Shown: positions 45,321-53,413 of the stretch, piece by piece
Numbering within the stretch: the first letter of the stretch is position 1
Layout: every line of letters starts with the position of its first letter
Assembly: GCF_036021035.1 (NCBI RefSeq)
Contig: NZ_CP107930.1
Span: forward strand, 558,001 to 622,000
Reading direction: 5' to 3'
Length of the DNA: 64,000 bases
From: Kineococcus sp. NBC_00420
Lineage (GTDB): Bacteria; Actinomycetota; Actinomycetes; Actinomycetales; Kineococcaceae
Notes under the pieces: model-generated
What the model was told of the DNA's origin: nothing
The model's input: only the letters and a program-made list of their open reading frames with translations
The model's database searches: none
Program-made: the position numbers and the translations under genes

Positions 45321-46337
45321 TCAGTGGGCGACGTTCGCGGCGAGGTTCGGCGCGATGTCGGTGGCGAGGTCGGTGGTGGAGGTGACGCTCGAGGTGTTCT
45401 TCGCACCGGCGGTGTCGGTGGTGCCGGTGAGTTCCTTGGGTCCTGTGCCGGTGTCGGTCTGGGCGGCGACCTCGGGCAGGAGCGCCTTGACGGCGTCCGA
45501 ACTCGGGGAGGCGATGACCAGGTCGACGCGACGGTTGCCCGTCAGAGCCTTGGGGTCCCCGTCCGGGTACAGCGGACGGGAGTCGGCGTACCCCGTGCTC
45601 GAGAGGTGGGTGGCGGGGATGCCGGCGGCGATGAACCGCTGCACGACCGTGTTGGCCCGAGCACTTGAGAGGTCCCAGTTGGAGCGGTAGATCGGAGACC
45701 CGTTCAGCGGCAAAGAGTTCGTGTGCCCCTGGACCCCGACGTCGTTGGGCAGCTTCGCCAGGATCGGCGCGATGACGTCCAGCACCTCGCGGCCCTTGGT
45801 CTCGACCTCGGCGGAGGCGTTGGCGAAGAACACGTTGTCGGCGACCAGACCGACGATGAGCCCGTCGGAGGTGATCCGGTAGGTCACCTGGTCCTGGTCG
45901 TCCTTCGCGGTGAGCGCGTCGTTGATCTGCTTCTCGATCTCGCGGTAGTCCTGGACCTCCTTCTTGGCGTCCTGGAGGTCGGACTGGGTCTGAGCGGTCT
46001 GCTGACGCTGCAGGACCTGCTTCACCTCGGAGGAGATGCTCTGCTGCAACGGCTGACCGGTCGAGTTCGGGCTGATGTCGATGGGCATGTCGCCGTTGGT
46101 CGCGTCCAGGACCCCGGCGCTGCCGGACACCGCCTGGTTGGAGGCGGCGGTCCCCTTGGTGAGACCGTCCTTGAACTGCGCGAACTTCAGCTGGTCGACC
46201 TGGCTGAGGGCGAAGAGGACGATGAAGAGGGCCATCAGCACGGTGAGCATGTCGGCGTAGGCCACCAGCCACCGCTCGTGGTTGGCGTGCTCCTCGTGCT
46301 CCTCGTGCTTGTGACGCCGCTTGTGCGCCGCCGACAT
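45321..46337 (-). CDS. motB: Flagellar stator protein MotB
   Basis: 338 residues. N-terminal HEEHEEHANHERWLVAYADM, one helix with the proton-carrying Asp29 (YADMLTVLMALFIVLFALSQ), a plug/linker and a C-terminal OmpA-like peptidoglycan-binding domain (VQGHTNSLPLNGSPIYRSNW, STGYADSRPLYPDGDPKALT, GNRRVDLVI). The tail after the OmpA domain is Thr-rich and about 50 residues long. The start overlaps the motA stop by 1 bp. Confidence 0.97.
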   Translation of the reverse strand: MSAAHKRRHKHEEHEEHANHERWLVAYADMLTVLMALFIVLFALSQVDQLKFAQFKDGLTKGTAASNQAVSGSAGVLDATNGDMPIDISPNSTGQPLQQSISSEVKQVLQRQQTAQTQSDLQDAKKEVQDYREIEKQINDALTAKDDQDQVTYRITSDGLIVGLVADNVFFANASAEVETKGREVLDVIAPILAKLPNDVGVQGHTNSLPLNGSPIYRSNWDLSSARANTVVQRFIAAGIPATHLSSTGYADSRPLYPDGDPKALTGNRRVDLVIASPSSDAVKALLPEVAAQTDTGTGPKELTGTTDTAGAKNTSSVTSTTDLATDIAPNLAANVAH

Positions 46338-47110
46338 CAGGCCGCCTTCTTGTCCGGAACCGCGGTGCCCGGGGGCAGCAGGCTCTCGAGCTTCTTCGCG
46401 ACCGAGCGGGGGTTGGAGCCCGCCTGGATGGCGAGGATGCCCTCGACGACCAGTTCCATCTGCGCGGTCTCGATGGCCGAGAGGCGGGTCAGCCGGCTCT
46501 GCAGGGGCAGGTAGAGGATGTTCGCGCTGGCAACCCCCCAGAAGGTCGCGACGAACGCGCCGGCGATGAGCGGCCCGAGGGCCGCCGCGTTGGTCAGGTT
46601 CGCGAGGACGACGGTGAGGGAGATGACGGTGCCGCAGATGCCGACGCTGGGCGCGTAGCCACCCATGTCACCGAAGATCTTGGCCGCCTGCTTGTCCGCG
46701 GCCTTCTTGGCCTGGATCTGGGCGCTGAGGATCTCGTAGAGCTCGTCGGGGTCGGTGCCGTCGATCGCGGTCTGCAGGCCGTCGCGGAGGAACTCGTCGT
46801 CCACTTCCTTGATGGCGTCCTCGAGGGCCAGGAGGCCCTCACGGCGCGCACGCTCGGCCATGCTGACGATGACGCCGACCGTGGCGCCGGAGTCCTTGGG
46901 CTTGCCCAGGAAGGCCCGCTTCAGGGACTTGAAGGCCCCGATGCCGTCCTTCAGCGTGCCGCCCATGAAGCCGACGCCGACCGTCCCGATGATGACGATG
47001 ACGAGCGGGCCGGGCAGCAGGAGGTCCGTGGGCGAACCACCCTCGTGGTTCTGCGTCCAGAGGATGGCGGCGACGGTGACGATGAACCCGCCGATGGTTG
47101 CGAAGTCCAT
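46337..47110 (-). CDS. motA: Flagellar stator protein MotA
   Basis: 257 residues, four helices. MDFATIGGFIVTVAAILWTQ start; a cytoplasmic domain with AERARREGLLALEDAIKEVD (the charged region that meets FliG); then GGYAPSVGICGTVISLTVVL and GVASANILYLPLQSRLTRLS. With MotB it forms the ion-driven stator. RBS present before ATG 47110. Confidence 0.97.
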   Translation of the reverse strand: MDFATIGGFIVTVAAILWTQNHEGGSPTDLLLPGPLVIVIIGTVGVGFMGGTLKDGIGAFKSLKRAFLGKPKDSGATVGVIVSMAERARREGLLALEDAIKEVDDEFLRDGLQTAIDGTDPDELYEILSAQIQAKKAADKQAAKIFGDMGGYAPSVGICGTVISLTVVLANLTNAAALGPLIAGAFVATFWGVASANILYLPLQSRLTRLSAIETAQMELVVEGILAIQAGSNPRSVAKKLESLLPPGTAVPDKKAA

Positions 47111-47113
47111 GGC

Positions 47114-47425
47114 TCAGGGCCTCCTGCGGTGCAGCGGGACCGGGGCCGGCAGGTCGCCGTCCGTGTCGCTGTGGGTGGATTCGGTGGTGTGGTGCGGGAG
47201 CTCCAGGACGTCGGCGGTCCCCGTCTCCTCCAGGGAGTGCGCGGTCGCGACGACCCGCGCGCGGAACGCCATGACGCGCTCGATGATCTCGGCCAGCGGT
47301 TCGGTGACGACGAACTTGGCGCCGTCCACGAGCGTGATGACCGTGTCAGGGGTTGCATCGACACGCTGGATCAGGTCGGGGTTCACGGCGAACACCGATC
47401 CGTTGAGGCGAGTCACGAGGATCAC
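47114..47425 (-). CDS. FlbD/SwrD family flagellar protein
   Basis: 103 residues from GTG 47425 (AGGATGG upstream): MILVTRLNGSVFAVNPDLIQ (the GTG start is read as Met), RVDATPDTVITLVDGAKFVV, then a weakly conserved tail. This small family lies before motA in Firmicutes and actinobacteria; in Bacillus SwrD increases motor power. It starts a separate unit with motA-motB-fliL, behind the flgE terminator and a sigma-28-like promoter. Confidence 0.9.
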   Translation of the reverse strand: MILVTRLNGSVFAVNPDLIQRVDATPDTVITLVDGAKFVVTEPLAEIIERVMAFRARVVATAHSLEETGTADVLELPHHTTESTHSDTDGDLPAPVPLHRRRP

Positions 47426-47483
47426 AGGGTTTCCATCCTTGGCGGTGGAGTGGGGCGCCCGTCCGTGGGCTGGTTCATCCAGT

Positions 47484-47511
47484 CCATCGGCGTGCGAGGC
47501 GTAGACCTGAG
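47484..47511 (-). promoter_or_regulatory. Sigma-28-like promoter of flbD-motA-motB-fliL
   Basis: Minus strand CTCAGG (47506-47511), 14 bp, GCCGATGG (47484-47491), same spacing as at the MCP gene. It lies between the flgE terminator and the flbD start, leaving a leader of about 50 nt. Confidence 0.55.
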
Positions 47512-47574
47512 AGAGGGTTGCGCGGTACACCCGTTCGTGCTAATGCGTCGAGGATCGTCACTGGCTGCAACGAA

Positions 47575-47609
47575 AACACCCTCCTGGAGCGTTGCTCCAG
47601 GAGGGTGTT
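47575..47609 (-). terminator. Intrinsic terminator of the flgB-flgE operon
   Basis: 16-bp perfect stem (47575-47590 with 47594-47609), 3-nt loop, followed on the minus strand by TTTTCGTT. The most classical rho-independent terminator in the window, 44 bp past the flgE stop. Confidence 0.95.
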
Positions 47610-47652
47610 CGGCACTTCTGCGCCGGCTCTTGAACCAGCGGCGGAACCAGGG

Positions 47653-49026
47653 TCAGCGCTTCAGGTTGACCAAGTCCTGCAGGATCTCGTCGGAGGCCGT
47701 GATGACCTTCGAGTTCGCCTGGAAACCGCGCTGGGCGAGGATGAGCTCGGTGAACTCCGAGGAGAGGTCGACGTTCGACATCTCCAGCGAGCCCGCGAGC
47801 AGCCCACCGCGACCGGCCTGACCGGCGATGCCGTAGACGGGGTTGCCCGAGTTCGTCGACACCGAGTAGAGGGAGTTCCCCTCCTTGCGCAGACCAGCTG
47901 CGTTGTTGAAGGACGCGATGGCGATCTGGCCCAGCGTCTGCTTGTAGCCGTTGGAGTAGTTGCCGGTGATGACACCGTCGGTGCCGAACGCGTAGCTGGT
48001 GAGGGTACCGATCGGCGCGCCGTCGGTGGTCGGGTTGATGCTGCTGGCGCCGGAGGAACCCACGTAGCCCGTGAGCGCGGTGAGGTCGATCGAAAGTTCA
48101 CGACCGGTCGGGCTGCCCGGGGCCGCCAGGTAGACCTGCTTGACGGACGACGAGGCGCCGCTGGGGTCGAAGCTGAGGTCCTGCTCGGTCGCCGACGCAC
48201 CAGCTGAGGCGCCCTTGGTGCCGGTGGACTTCACGACGTTCCCGTTGGCGTCGGTGATGACCATCTTCCAGTCGTTGGTCGGGGCGTACTTGTCCGCGTT
48301 CGACCCGACGGCCGGGGTGTGGATGACCGTGTTGGTGAACGTCACGGTCAGCTTGGACAGGTTGCCCTGGGCGTCGTAGGAGTTGATCGCGGTGGTCACG
48401 ACCGTCCCGGGGACCTTCTCGTCCGGCGCGGTCGGGGCGGCGCCCGGCAGCGTGGTGTCGGCGGTCGGAACTGTGGACGGCGTCTTGAACGTCCGGTCGA
48501 TGTTGCCCCTGAGGGTGCTGGTGGTCGTCGCGACGGCCGGCATGACCGAGTCGGACGGGATGACCAGTTTCCCGATCTGCGCGTTCGTGTTGACCGTGCC
48601 CGCCGCATCGGCCTTCCAGCCCATGACGTACCCACCGTCGTTGGTGACGATGGACCCGTTCGCGTCGAGCGTGAAGGACCCGTTGCGGCTGTAGAACGTG
48701 CCGTCGCCCTGCTGGATGGCGAACATCCCGTCGCCCTGCAGCATCAGGTCGGTCGCCTTGCCGGTGGCCTGCGCCGAACCCTGCGTCATGTTCTGCGAGA
48801 TCGCGTCGACGCGGACACCGAGACCGACCTGCGAGGGGTTCGTACCACCGCTGGCGTTCGTGGGGGCGCCGGCGGCCTTGGTCAGCTGCGACAGCGTGTC
48901 GGCGAAGACGACGGAGTCGCTCTTGTAGCCGGTCGTGTTGACGTTGGCGATGTTGTTGCCGACGACGTCCATCATCGTCTGGTGCGCACGGAGACCACTG
49001 ACACCGGAGAACATGGAGCGAAGCAT
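47653..49026 (-). CDS. flgE: Flagellar hook protein FlgE
   Basis: 457 residues. N-terminal rod/hook motif MLRSMFSGVSGLRAHQTMMD, DVVGNNIANVNTTGYKSDSV; a variable centre; C-terminal QAGRGGLLAGSLEMSNVDLS, SEFTELILAQRGFQANSKVI. It forms the hook joining rod to filament. Last gene of the long operon; RBS and ATG 57 bp after flgD. Confidence 0.96.
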   Translation of the reverse strand: MLRSMFSGVSGLRAHQTMMDVVGNNIANVNTTGYKSDSVVFADTLSQLTKAAGAPTNASGGTNPSQVGLGVRVDAISQNMTQGSAQATGKATDLMLQGDGMFAIQQGDGTFYSRNGSFTLDANGSIVTNDGGYVMGWKADAAGTVNTNAQIGKLVIPSDSVMPAVATTTSTLRGNIDRTFKTPSTVPTADTTLPGAAPTAPDEKVPGTVVTTAINSYDAQGNLSKLTVTFTNTVIHTPAVGSNADKYAPTNDWKMVITDANGNVVKSTGTKGASAGASATEQDLSFDPSGASSSVKQVYLAAPGSPTGRELSIDLTALTGYVGSSGASSINPTTDGAPIGTLTSYAFGTDGVITGNYSNGYKQTLGQIAIASFNNAAGLRKEGNSLYSVSTNSGNPVYGIAGQAGRGGLLAGSLEMSNVDLSSEFTELILAQRGFQANSKVITASDEILQDLVNLKR

Positions 49027-49082
49027 GCTTCAGACCTTTCGAGGGGCTGACGGGGAACTGTGATGGGACGAGCGGGAGCGGG

Positions 49083-49880
49083 TCAGGCAGGGATCGTCGG
49101 GCTCGAAGAACCCGACGGGGTGCTCCCGGTGGAGCCGGACACGGGGGTGTTCCCCGTCGTGGGGCTCGAGGTCGATCCGGTGACCGGGGTCGACGTGGGC
49201 GGAGTCGCAGCGGCGCCCGGAACGGTCGGGCTCGTGGTGGTCGCGCCCGGAACGGTCGGGCTCGTGGTGGTCGCGCCCGGAACGGTCGGGCTCGTGGTGG
49301 CTGAACCCCCGGCGGCCTTGGCGTCGGCGGCTGCCTTCGCGTCCGCCGCCGCCTTGGCCGCCGCGGCTGCGGCGGCGGCCATGGCCGCTGCCTCACCGAT
49401 GCCGGAGACCTTGGACAGGACGACGCTGGTGCCGTCCACGTTGAGGACCGGTTCGCCGTTGGTACCGCCGACCGATCCCTGCGTGAAGGAGACCGACTTG
49501 ACCTCGCCGGTCTTCAGCGTGCCGTCCTCGGCGGTGTAGGACACCGTCTGCCCGACCATGGTGCTGGCCTGCAGCTTGTTCTGACCCGCCACCATCGTGC
49601 TGGACTGGGTCGCGACGTCCTGCATGGCTTCCAGCGCCGAGAACTGCGCGGTCTGGGCCATGAAGGCGGTGGTGTCCGCGGGCTTCGACGGGTCCTGGTA
49701 GCGGAGCTGGGCGACGAGGAGCTTGAGGAACATGTCCTTGTCGTCCTTGGTCTTCGCCTTCGCCACGGCGGAGGTGTCCGTGGCGTTCGCGTTCTTGGTC
49801 GCCGAGGCCGCCGCCATGGCGTCGGAGTTGGCGATCAGGGACGTGTAGGCGTTGGAGCCGCTTGCCGCGTCGATGGTCAT
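49083..49880 (-). CDS. flgD: Hook-capping (scaffold) protein FlgD
   Basis: 265 residues from ATG 49880 (AGGAG 5 nt upstream). DMFLKLLVAQLRYQDPSKPA, DTTAFMAQTAQFSALEAMQD is the conserved FlgD start; the middle has VGQTVSYTAEDGTLKTGEV. After residue 160 there is an Ala/Lys helix (AAADAKAAADAKAAGG) and a Thr/Ser/Pro tail with three copies of a ten-residue unit (ATTTSPTVPG). The tail is longer than in the family norm. Confidence 0.93.
   Translation of the reverse strand: MTIDAASGSNAYTSLIANSDAMAAASATKNANATDTSAVAKAKTKDDKDMFLKLLVAQLRYQDPSKPADTTAFMAQTAQFSALEAMQDVATQSSTMVAGQNKLQASTMVGQTVSYTAEDGTLKTGEVKSVSFTQGSVGGTNGEPVLNVDGTSVVLSKVSGIGEAAAMAAAAAAAAKAAADAKAAADAKAAGGSATTSPTVPGATTTSPTVPGATTTSPTVPGAAATPPTSTPVTGSTSSPTTGNTPVSGSTGSTPSGSSSPTIPA
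49213..49300 (-). repeat. 30-bp tandem repeat in the flgD tail
   Basis: Almost three identical 30-bp units containing gcccggaacggtcgggctcg, encoding the SPTVPGATTT-type unit. In frame, so variation changes only the tail length. Confidence 0.9.
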
Positions 49881-49887
49881 GCCTACT

Positions 49888-49916
49888 CCTTCGGTCGAAC
49901 GGGTGACGGCCTTTAA
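49888..49916 (-). promoter_or_regulatory. Possible sigma-28-like promoter of flgD
   Basis: Minus strand TTAAAG (49911-49916), 15 bp, ACCGAAGG (49888-49895), 7 nt before the ATG. The -10-like block overlaps the AAGGAG ribosome site, so this one may be coincidental. Confidence 0.35.
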
Positions 49917-49968
49917 CCCAGGTGAGGGATCCACAGCGTCCTGCCAGGTGAATCCCGCGGTGAACGCT

Positions 49969-51891
49969 TCAGATGCTGAGGTCGAGGCGCCCGTCGGCAG
50001 CGGCGGCGGCGGTACGAGCCGCACGACGTTCGTCGGCGGCCGCGGCGAAGAGGGACCCGCCCGAGGAGCGGCCGGAGCCAGTCTGCTGTCCCTGCTGCCC
50101 GTGGGAGGAACCCTGCTGTCCCGCACCGAACTGCGCGTCGGCCGAACGGCCCTGCGGCGAACCGGAACCGGTGCTGACGTCGACGGTGGTCTGGGTGAAC
50201 CCGGAGCCCGACAGCTCCCGCTGCAGGTCGCCGACGGCGGCCTTCAGGGCGTGGCGGGCGGCCTCGGACGCGCCGGCGAGGGAGACGTGCAGCGCTCCCC
50301 CGCTGACCTCGGCGGTGATCTTCACCGGCCCCAGGCCCTCCGGGCTGACCTCGACGGTCATCTTGTGCACGGCGTCGACTTCGGGGAGGTCCTCGAGGCG
50401 GCCGGCCACCCCGTGCGCGAACGCGGCGGGGTTGGTCAGGGGCAGCGGGACGGGCGGGGTGGAGGCCGCGGCGACCGTCGGGGCGGCGGTGGCCGCGGTG
50501 CCGGTGAGCGTCGGGACGGCCGTCGGCAGCGCGGTGGCGCTCGGGTCGACGGCCTGCGGGAGCGGCCTCGCAACGGCGGCGGTCACCGGTGCGGCGATGG
50601 GCTGCGCGACGGTCGGGCTCGCGGCCATCACGACGGGCTGCGGCACGGGTGCCTCCCCCGCGGCGGCGCGCGGTGCCGCCGCGACGACCTGGGGGGCGGG
50701 CTGCTGCTGCCCGGTCTGACCCTGCTGCTGGCCGGGCTGACCGCTGGTGTCGGCGCCCGACTGGCCGGTGGCGACGGTCGGGACGGCCACGGCTGGCGCC
50801 CCGGAGGTCGGGGCGGTCGGCGCCGGGACGTCGGTCGCGACGGGTTTCGCGGTGGCGGCGGTGGCGGCGGCCGGGAGGGTCGGCGCCGCCACGGCGGCAG
50901 CCGCGACCGGCTGCGTCGCCACGGAGGTGATGGCCTGACCGGCGTTCTGCGCGGCGGGCTGGTCGGTCAGCACGGCGTTCTTCACGACGTTCTGCGGCAA
51001 CCCGGTGACGGCGGTCTGCACGGGAGCGGGCACCCCGGCCGGGGTCACCGGCGCCACGGGCGTCGAGGTGACGGTGGCGGCGGCGAGCGCCGCGTCGCCC
51101 GGGGTGGCGGGGACGGCGGCTGCGGCCTGCGTGGGGACGGGCACCGCGACGGGTGCGGCGGTCTGAGCCGGCACGGCCTGGGCGGCGACGGGGGTGGTGG
51201 GGGCTGCGGCAGGAGCCTGAGCGGGGGCCGTGGTGACCGGCGGGGTCGACGTCGGGAGCTGCGCCGCGGCGGGGGCGGTCTCCCCCACGACCGGCGCGAC
51301 GACGGGTGTCGCGGCGGGCACGGGCTGCGCGGTGACCCCGTCGGTGGCCGTGACGGTGGCCTGGGTGGCGGGCTGGGTGGTCGCCTCGGTCCGGGGGGTG
51401 AGGACGGCGCGCAGGGCGGCGGGCAGACCCAGCAGGGACGGGTCGACGGGGACGGTCGGGACGGTCACCGCGTCGGTGACCTCGTCGGTGACCTTGTCGT
51501 TGTCAGTGGTCGCGTCCGTGGCCTCGGGGCGTCCCCCCGTGGCGGCGTCCTTCTTGCCCGTCTTCACGGGGTTCTCGTGTCCGGGTTCCGGACGCTCGGG
51601 GCGTTCGGTGCGCTCGGCCGCCTTGGTGACGCGGTCGTCGGCGGGGCGGTCGGTGCGGGCGTCCTCACCGGCCGGGCTGCGCTCGGGAGAGGTCCGCGCG
51701 TAGTCGTCCCGGGAGTCCCCGGCGTCTCGGGAGTCCCGCGCGTCCCGCTGGTCACGGGCGGTGGTGCGCAGGTCCTGCACGGCCTGCCCGAAGGAGTCCG
51801 CGAAGCTGGAGTCCGACGAGGACGAACGGGAGGGTTCGCGCGGAGCGCCGGTCGGGTAGGGCAACGTCGTCACGGACAGGTTGTTGCTCAC
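49969..51891 (-). CDS. fliK: Flagellar hook-length control protein FliK
   Basis: 640 residues. A long low-complexity Ala/Pro/Thr/Val and Asp/Arg-rich molecular-ruler region (about 30-510), then the compact C-terminal domain VDAVHKMTVEVSPEGLGPVK, ITAEVSGGALHVSLAG, LQRELSGSGF. FliK is exported, measures the hook and triggers the FlhB switch. The GTG start overlaps the previous stop by 4 bp. The N-terminal region is unconserved, so identification rests on the C-terminus and on its position before flgD. Confidence 0.9.
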   Translation of the reverse strand: MSNNLSVTTLPYPTGAPREPSRSSSSDSSFADSFGQAVQDLRTTARDQRDARDSRDAGDSRDDYARTSPERSPAGEDARTDRPADDRVTKAAERTERPERPEPGHENPVKTGKKDAATGGRPEATDATTDNDKVTDEVTDAVTVPTVPVDPSLLGLPAALRAVLTPRTEATTQPATQATVTATDGVTAQPVPAATPVVAPVVGETAPAAAQLPTSTPPVTTAPAQAPAAAPTTPVAAQAVPAQTAAPVAVPVPTQAAAAVPATPGDAALAAATVTSTPVAPVTPAGVPAPVQTAVTGLPQNVVKNAVLTDQPAAQNAGQAITSVATQPVAAAAVAAPTLPAAATAATAKPVATDVPAPTAPTSGAPAVAVPTVATGQSGADTSGQPGQQQGQTGQQQPAPQVVAAAPRAAAGEAPVPQPVVMAASPTVAQPIAAPVTAAVARPLPQAVDPSATALPTAVPTLTGTAATAAPTVAAASTPPVPLPLTNPAAFAHGVAGRLEDLPEVDAVHKMTVEVSPEGLGPVKITAEVSGGALHVSLAGASEAARHALKAAVGDLQRELSGSGFTQTTVDVSTGSGSPQGRSADAQFGAGQQGSSHGQQGQQTGSGRSSGGSLFAAAADERRAARTAAAAADGRLDLSI

Positions 51892-52964
51892 GCGGCACTC
51901 CCGAGGTCGGCGGTGATCTTCTTGACGTAGTTCTGGGTCTCCGTGAACGGCGGGATGCCGCCGTACTTGCTGACGTTGCCCGGGCCGGCGTTGTAGGCGG
52001 CGAGCGCCAGCGACACGGAGCCGAACTTCGTGAGGTTCTGCCCGAGGTACCTGCCGGCCGCGTCGATGGAGGCGAACGGGTCCTTCGGGTCGATGCCGAG
52101 GCTCTTGGCCGTGGCGGGCATGAACTGCATGAGACCCGTTGCGCCGGCACCGCTCCGGGCGTTGGCGTTGAACCCGGACTCCTGCTTGGCGACCGCCTTG
52201 AGCAATCCGCTGGGCAGGCCGTACTTCGCTTCCGCGGCGGTGAAGGCGGCTTCGTACGGGGCGGACTTCGACGCGGTCGACGAAGCGCTCGAGAGCGAGG
52301 CGGGACGCACGTAGCTGGAGGTGTCGGGGGTGGCGAGGCCGGAGAGCAGCGTGGCGGCGGCGACGCCGACCCCGGCCGCGGTGGTGGCGGCGCTCGTCCC
52401 GAGGCGGCGGATGGTCATGGGGGTCTCCCAGACCTTGGAGATCTTCACGACGTCACCCGTCTTCGGCGCGTGCAGCATCTTGCCGTCGCCGACGTAGATC
52501 CCGATGTGGTGGCCGTTCTCGAGGACGACGAGGTCGCCCGGCTTGGCCTCGGCCAGCGAGGGCACCTCGGTGCCGACGGTGGCCTGCTCGGCCGCGGTGC
52601 GCGGCAGGTGGACGCCGATCTGCTGGGCGGCGTACTGGATCAGGCCGGAGCAGTCGAACCCGGAGGGGGTGGTGCCGCCCCACTTGTAGGCGGTGCCGGT
52701 GTACTGCTTGGCCGCGGCGAGGAGCTTCTCCCCCGTGTCGCCGGAGCTGAGGGTGCGCAGTCCGCGGTTGACGATGCCCGAGGCGCCGGAGCCGGAGGTG
52801 GAGAGCAGGTCGGCGAAGTCGGAGGAGACCGAGGACGACGCCTTGGACGCGACCGAGGAGACCGACGCGGTCGTCTTGGTGGCCTGCGCGGCAACGGTTC
52901 CGGAGAACTGCGCGATGCGGGCCTCGATGTCGGAGATGCGGGCCTGGATCTCGGCGACGCTCAT
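51888..52964 (-). CDS. Bifunctional peptidoglycan hydrolase (NlpC/P60 + lytic transglycosylase)
   Basis: 358 residues. A helical start (MSVAEIQARISDIEARIAQF), then an NlpC/P60 domain (about 75-190) with catalytic Cys in PSGFDCSGLIQYAAQ and His in ENGHHIGIYVGDG. An Ala/Ser linker leads to an SLT domain (about 235-355) with catalytic Glu in AVAKQESGFNANARSGAGAT and GLMQFMPATAKSLG, ending AALAYNAGPGNVSKYGG-like. It would cut both peptides and glycan to let the rod through, the job of FlgJ in enterics. Its place between fliJ and fliK, overlapping both, supports this. No classical signal peptide is seen, consistent with export by the flagellar system. Confidence 0.92.
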   Translation of the reverse strand: MSVAEIQARISDIEARIAQFSGTVAAQATKTTASVSSVASKASSSVSSDFADLLSTSGSGASGIVNRGLRTLSSGDTGEKLLAAAKQYTGTAYKWGGTTPSGFDCSGLIQYAAQQIGVHLPRTAAEQATVGTEVPSLAEAKPGDLVVLENGHHIGIYVGDGKMLHAPKTGDVVKISKVWETPMTIRRLGTSAATTAAGVGVAAATLLSGLATPDTSSYVRPASLSSASSTASKSAPYEAAFTAAEAKYGLPSGLLKAVAKQESGFNANARSGAGATGLMQFMPATAKSLGIDPKDPFASIDAAGRYLGQNLTKFGSVSLALAAYNAGPGNVSKYGGIPPFTETQNYVKKITADLGSAA

Positions 52965-53413
52965 TCGGAATCCCCTTCCCGGGCGGCGCGGCGACGTGCC
53001 TTCGCGGCGAACTCGGCGACGGTGCGGTCGTCGAGGGACTTCTGGTCGGCGTGCAGCGCGGCCTGTTCCTGGGCGATCTCGTGGCGTTCGACGATGCGTT
53101 CCAGGGACCGTTCGGCGCGGCGGGCGCGGGCCCAGGCGGCCTGCTTCTCCCCCAGGTCGATCTCGGCGCGGGCGACGAGGGCCCGGGTGTTGTCGAGGTC
53201 GGAGACGAGGGCGGCGCGGCGGGCGACGGCGGCGGTCCAGGCGGCCATCGTCTCGTCGGAGAGGTGGGCCTCGCCGAGTTCGTGGCGGACGCGGGCGGCG
53301 CGCTTCTGCTCGTTGCGCAGCACGGCGTTGGCGGCGGCCACGTCGATCTTGATCTGTTCCTGCTGCACCTTGCGCAGCTTGAGCAGCGCCATGATCGCCT
53401 TGGTGGCACTCAC
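52961..53413 (-). CDS. fliJ: Flagellar export chaperone FliJ
   Basis: 150 residues, almost wholly charged helical coiled coil (LRKVQQEQIKIDVAAANAVL, ERIVERHEIAQEQAALHADQ). The GTG at 53413 overlaps the fliI stop by 4 bp. FliJ sits in the FliI ring and links it to FlhA. The family is poorly conserved; size, coiled coil and position give the call. Confidence 0.88.
   Translation of the reverse strand: MSATKAIMALLKLRKVQQEQIKIDVAAANAVLRNEQKRAARVRHELGEAHLSDETMAAWTAAVARRAALVSDLDNTRALVARAEIDLGEKQAAWARARRAERSLERIVERHEIAQEQAALHADQKSLDDRTVAEFAAKARRRAAREGDSE

Noticed and set aside
49213-49300. Regular 30-bp repeats that could suggest a CRISPR array
   Set aside because: The units are contiguous with no spacers, in frame within flgD, and encode a low-complexity tail.
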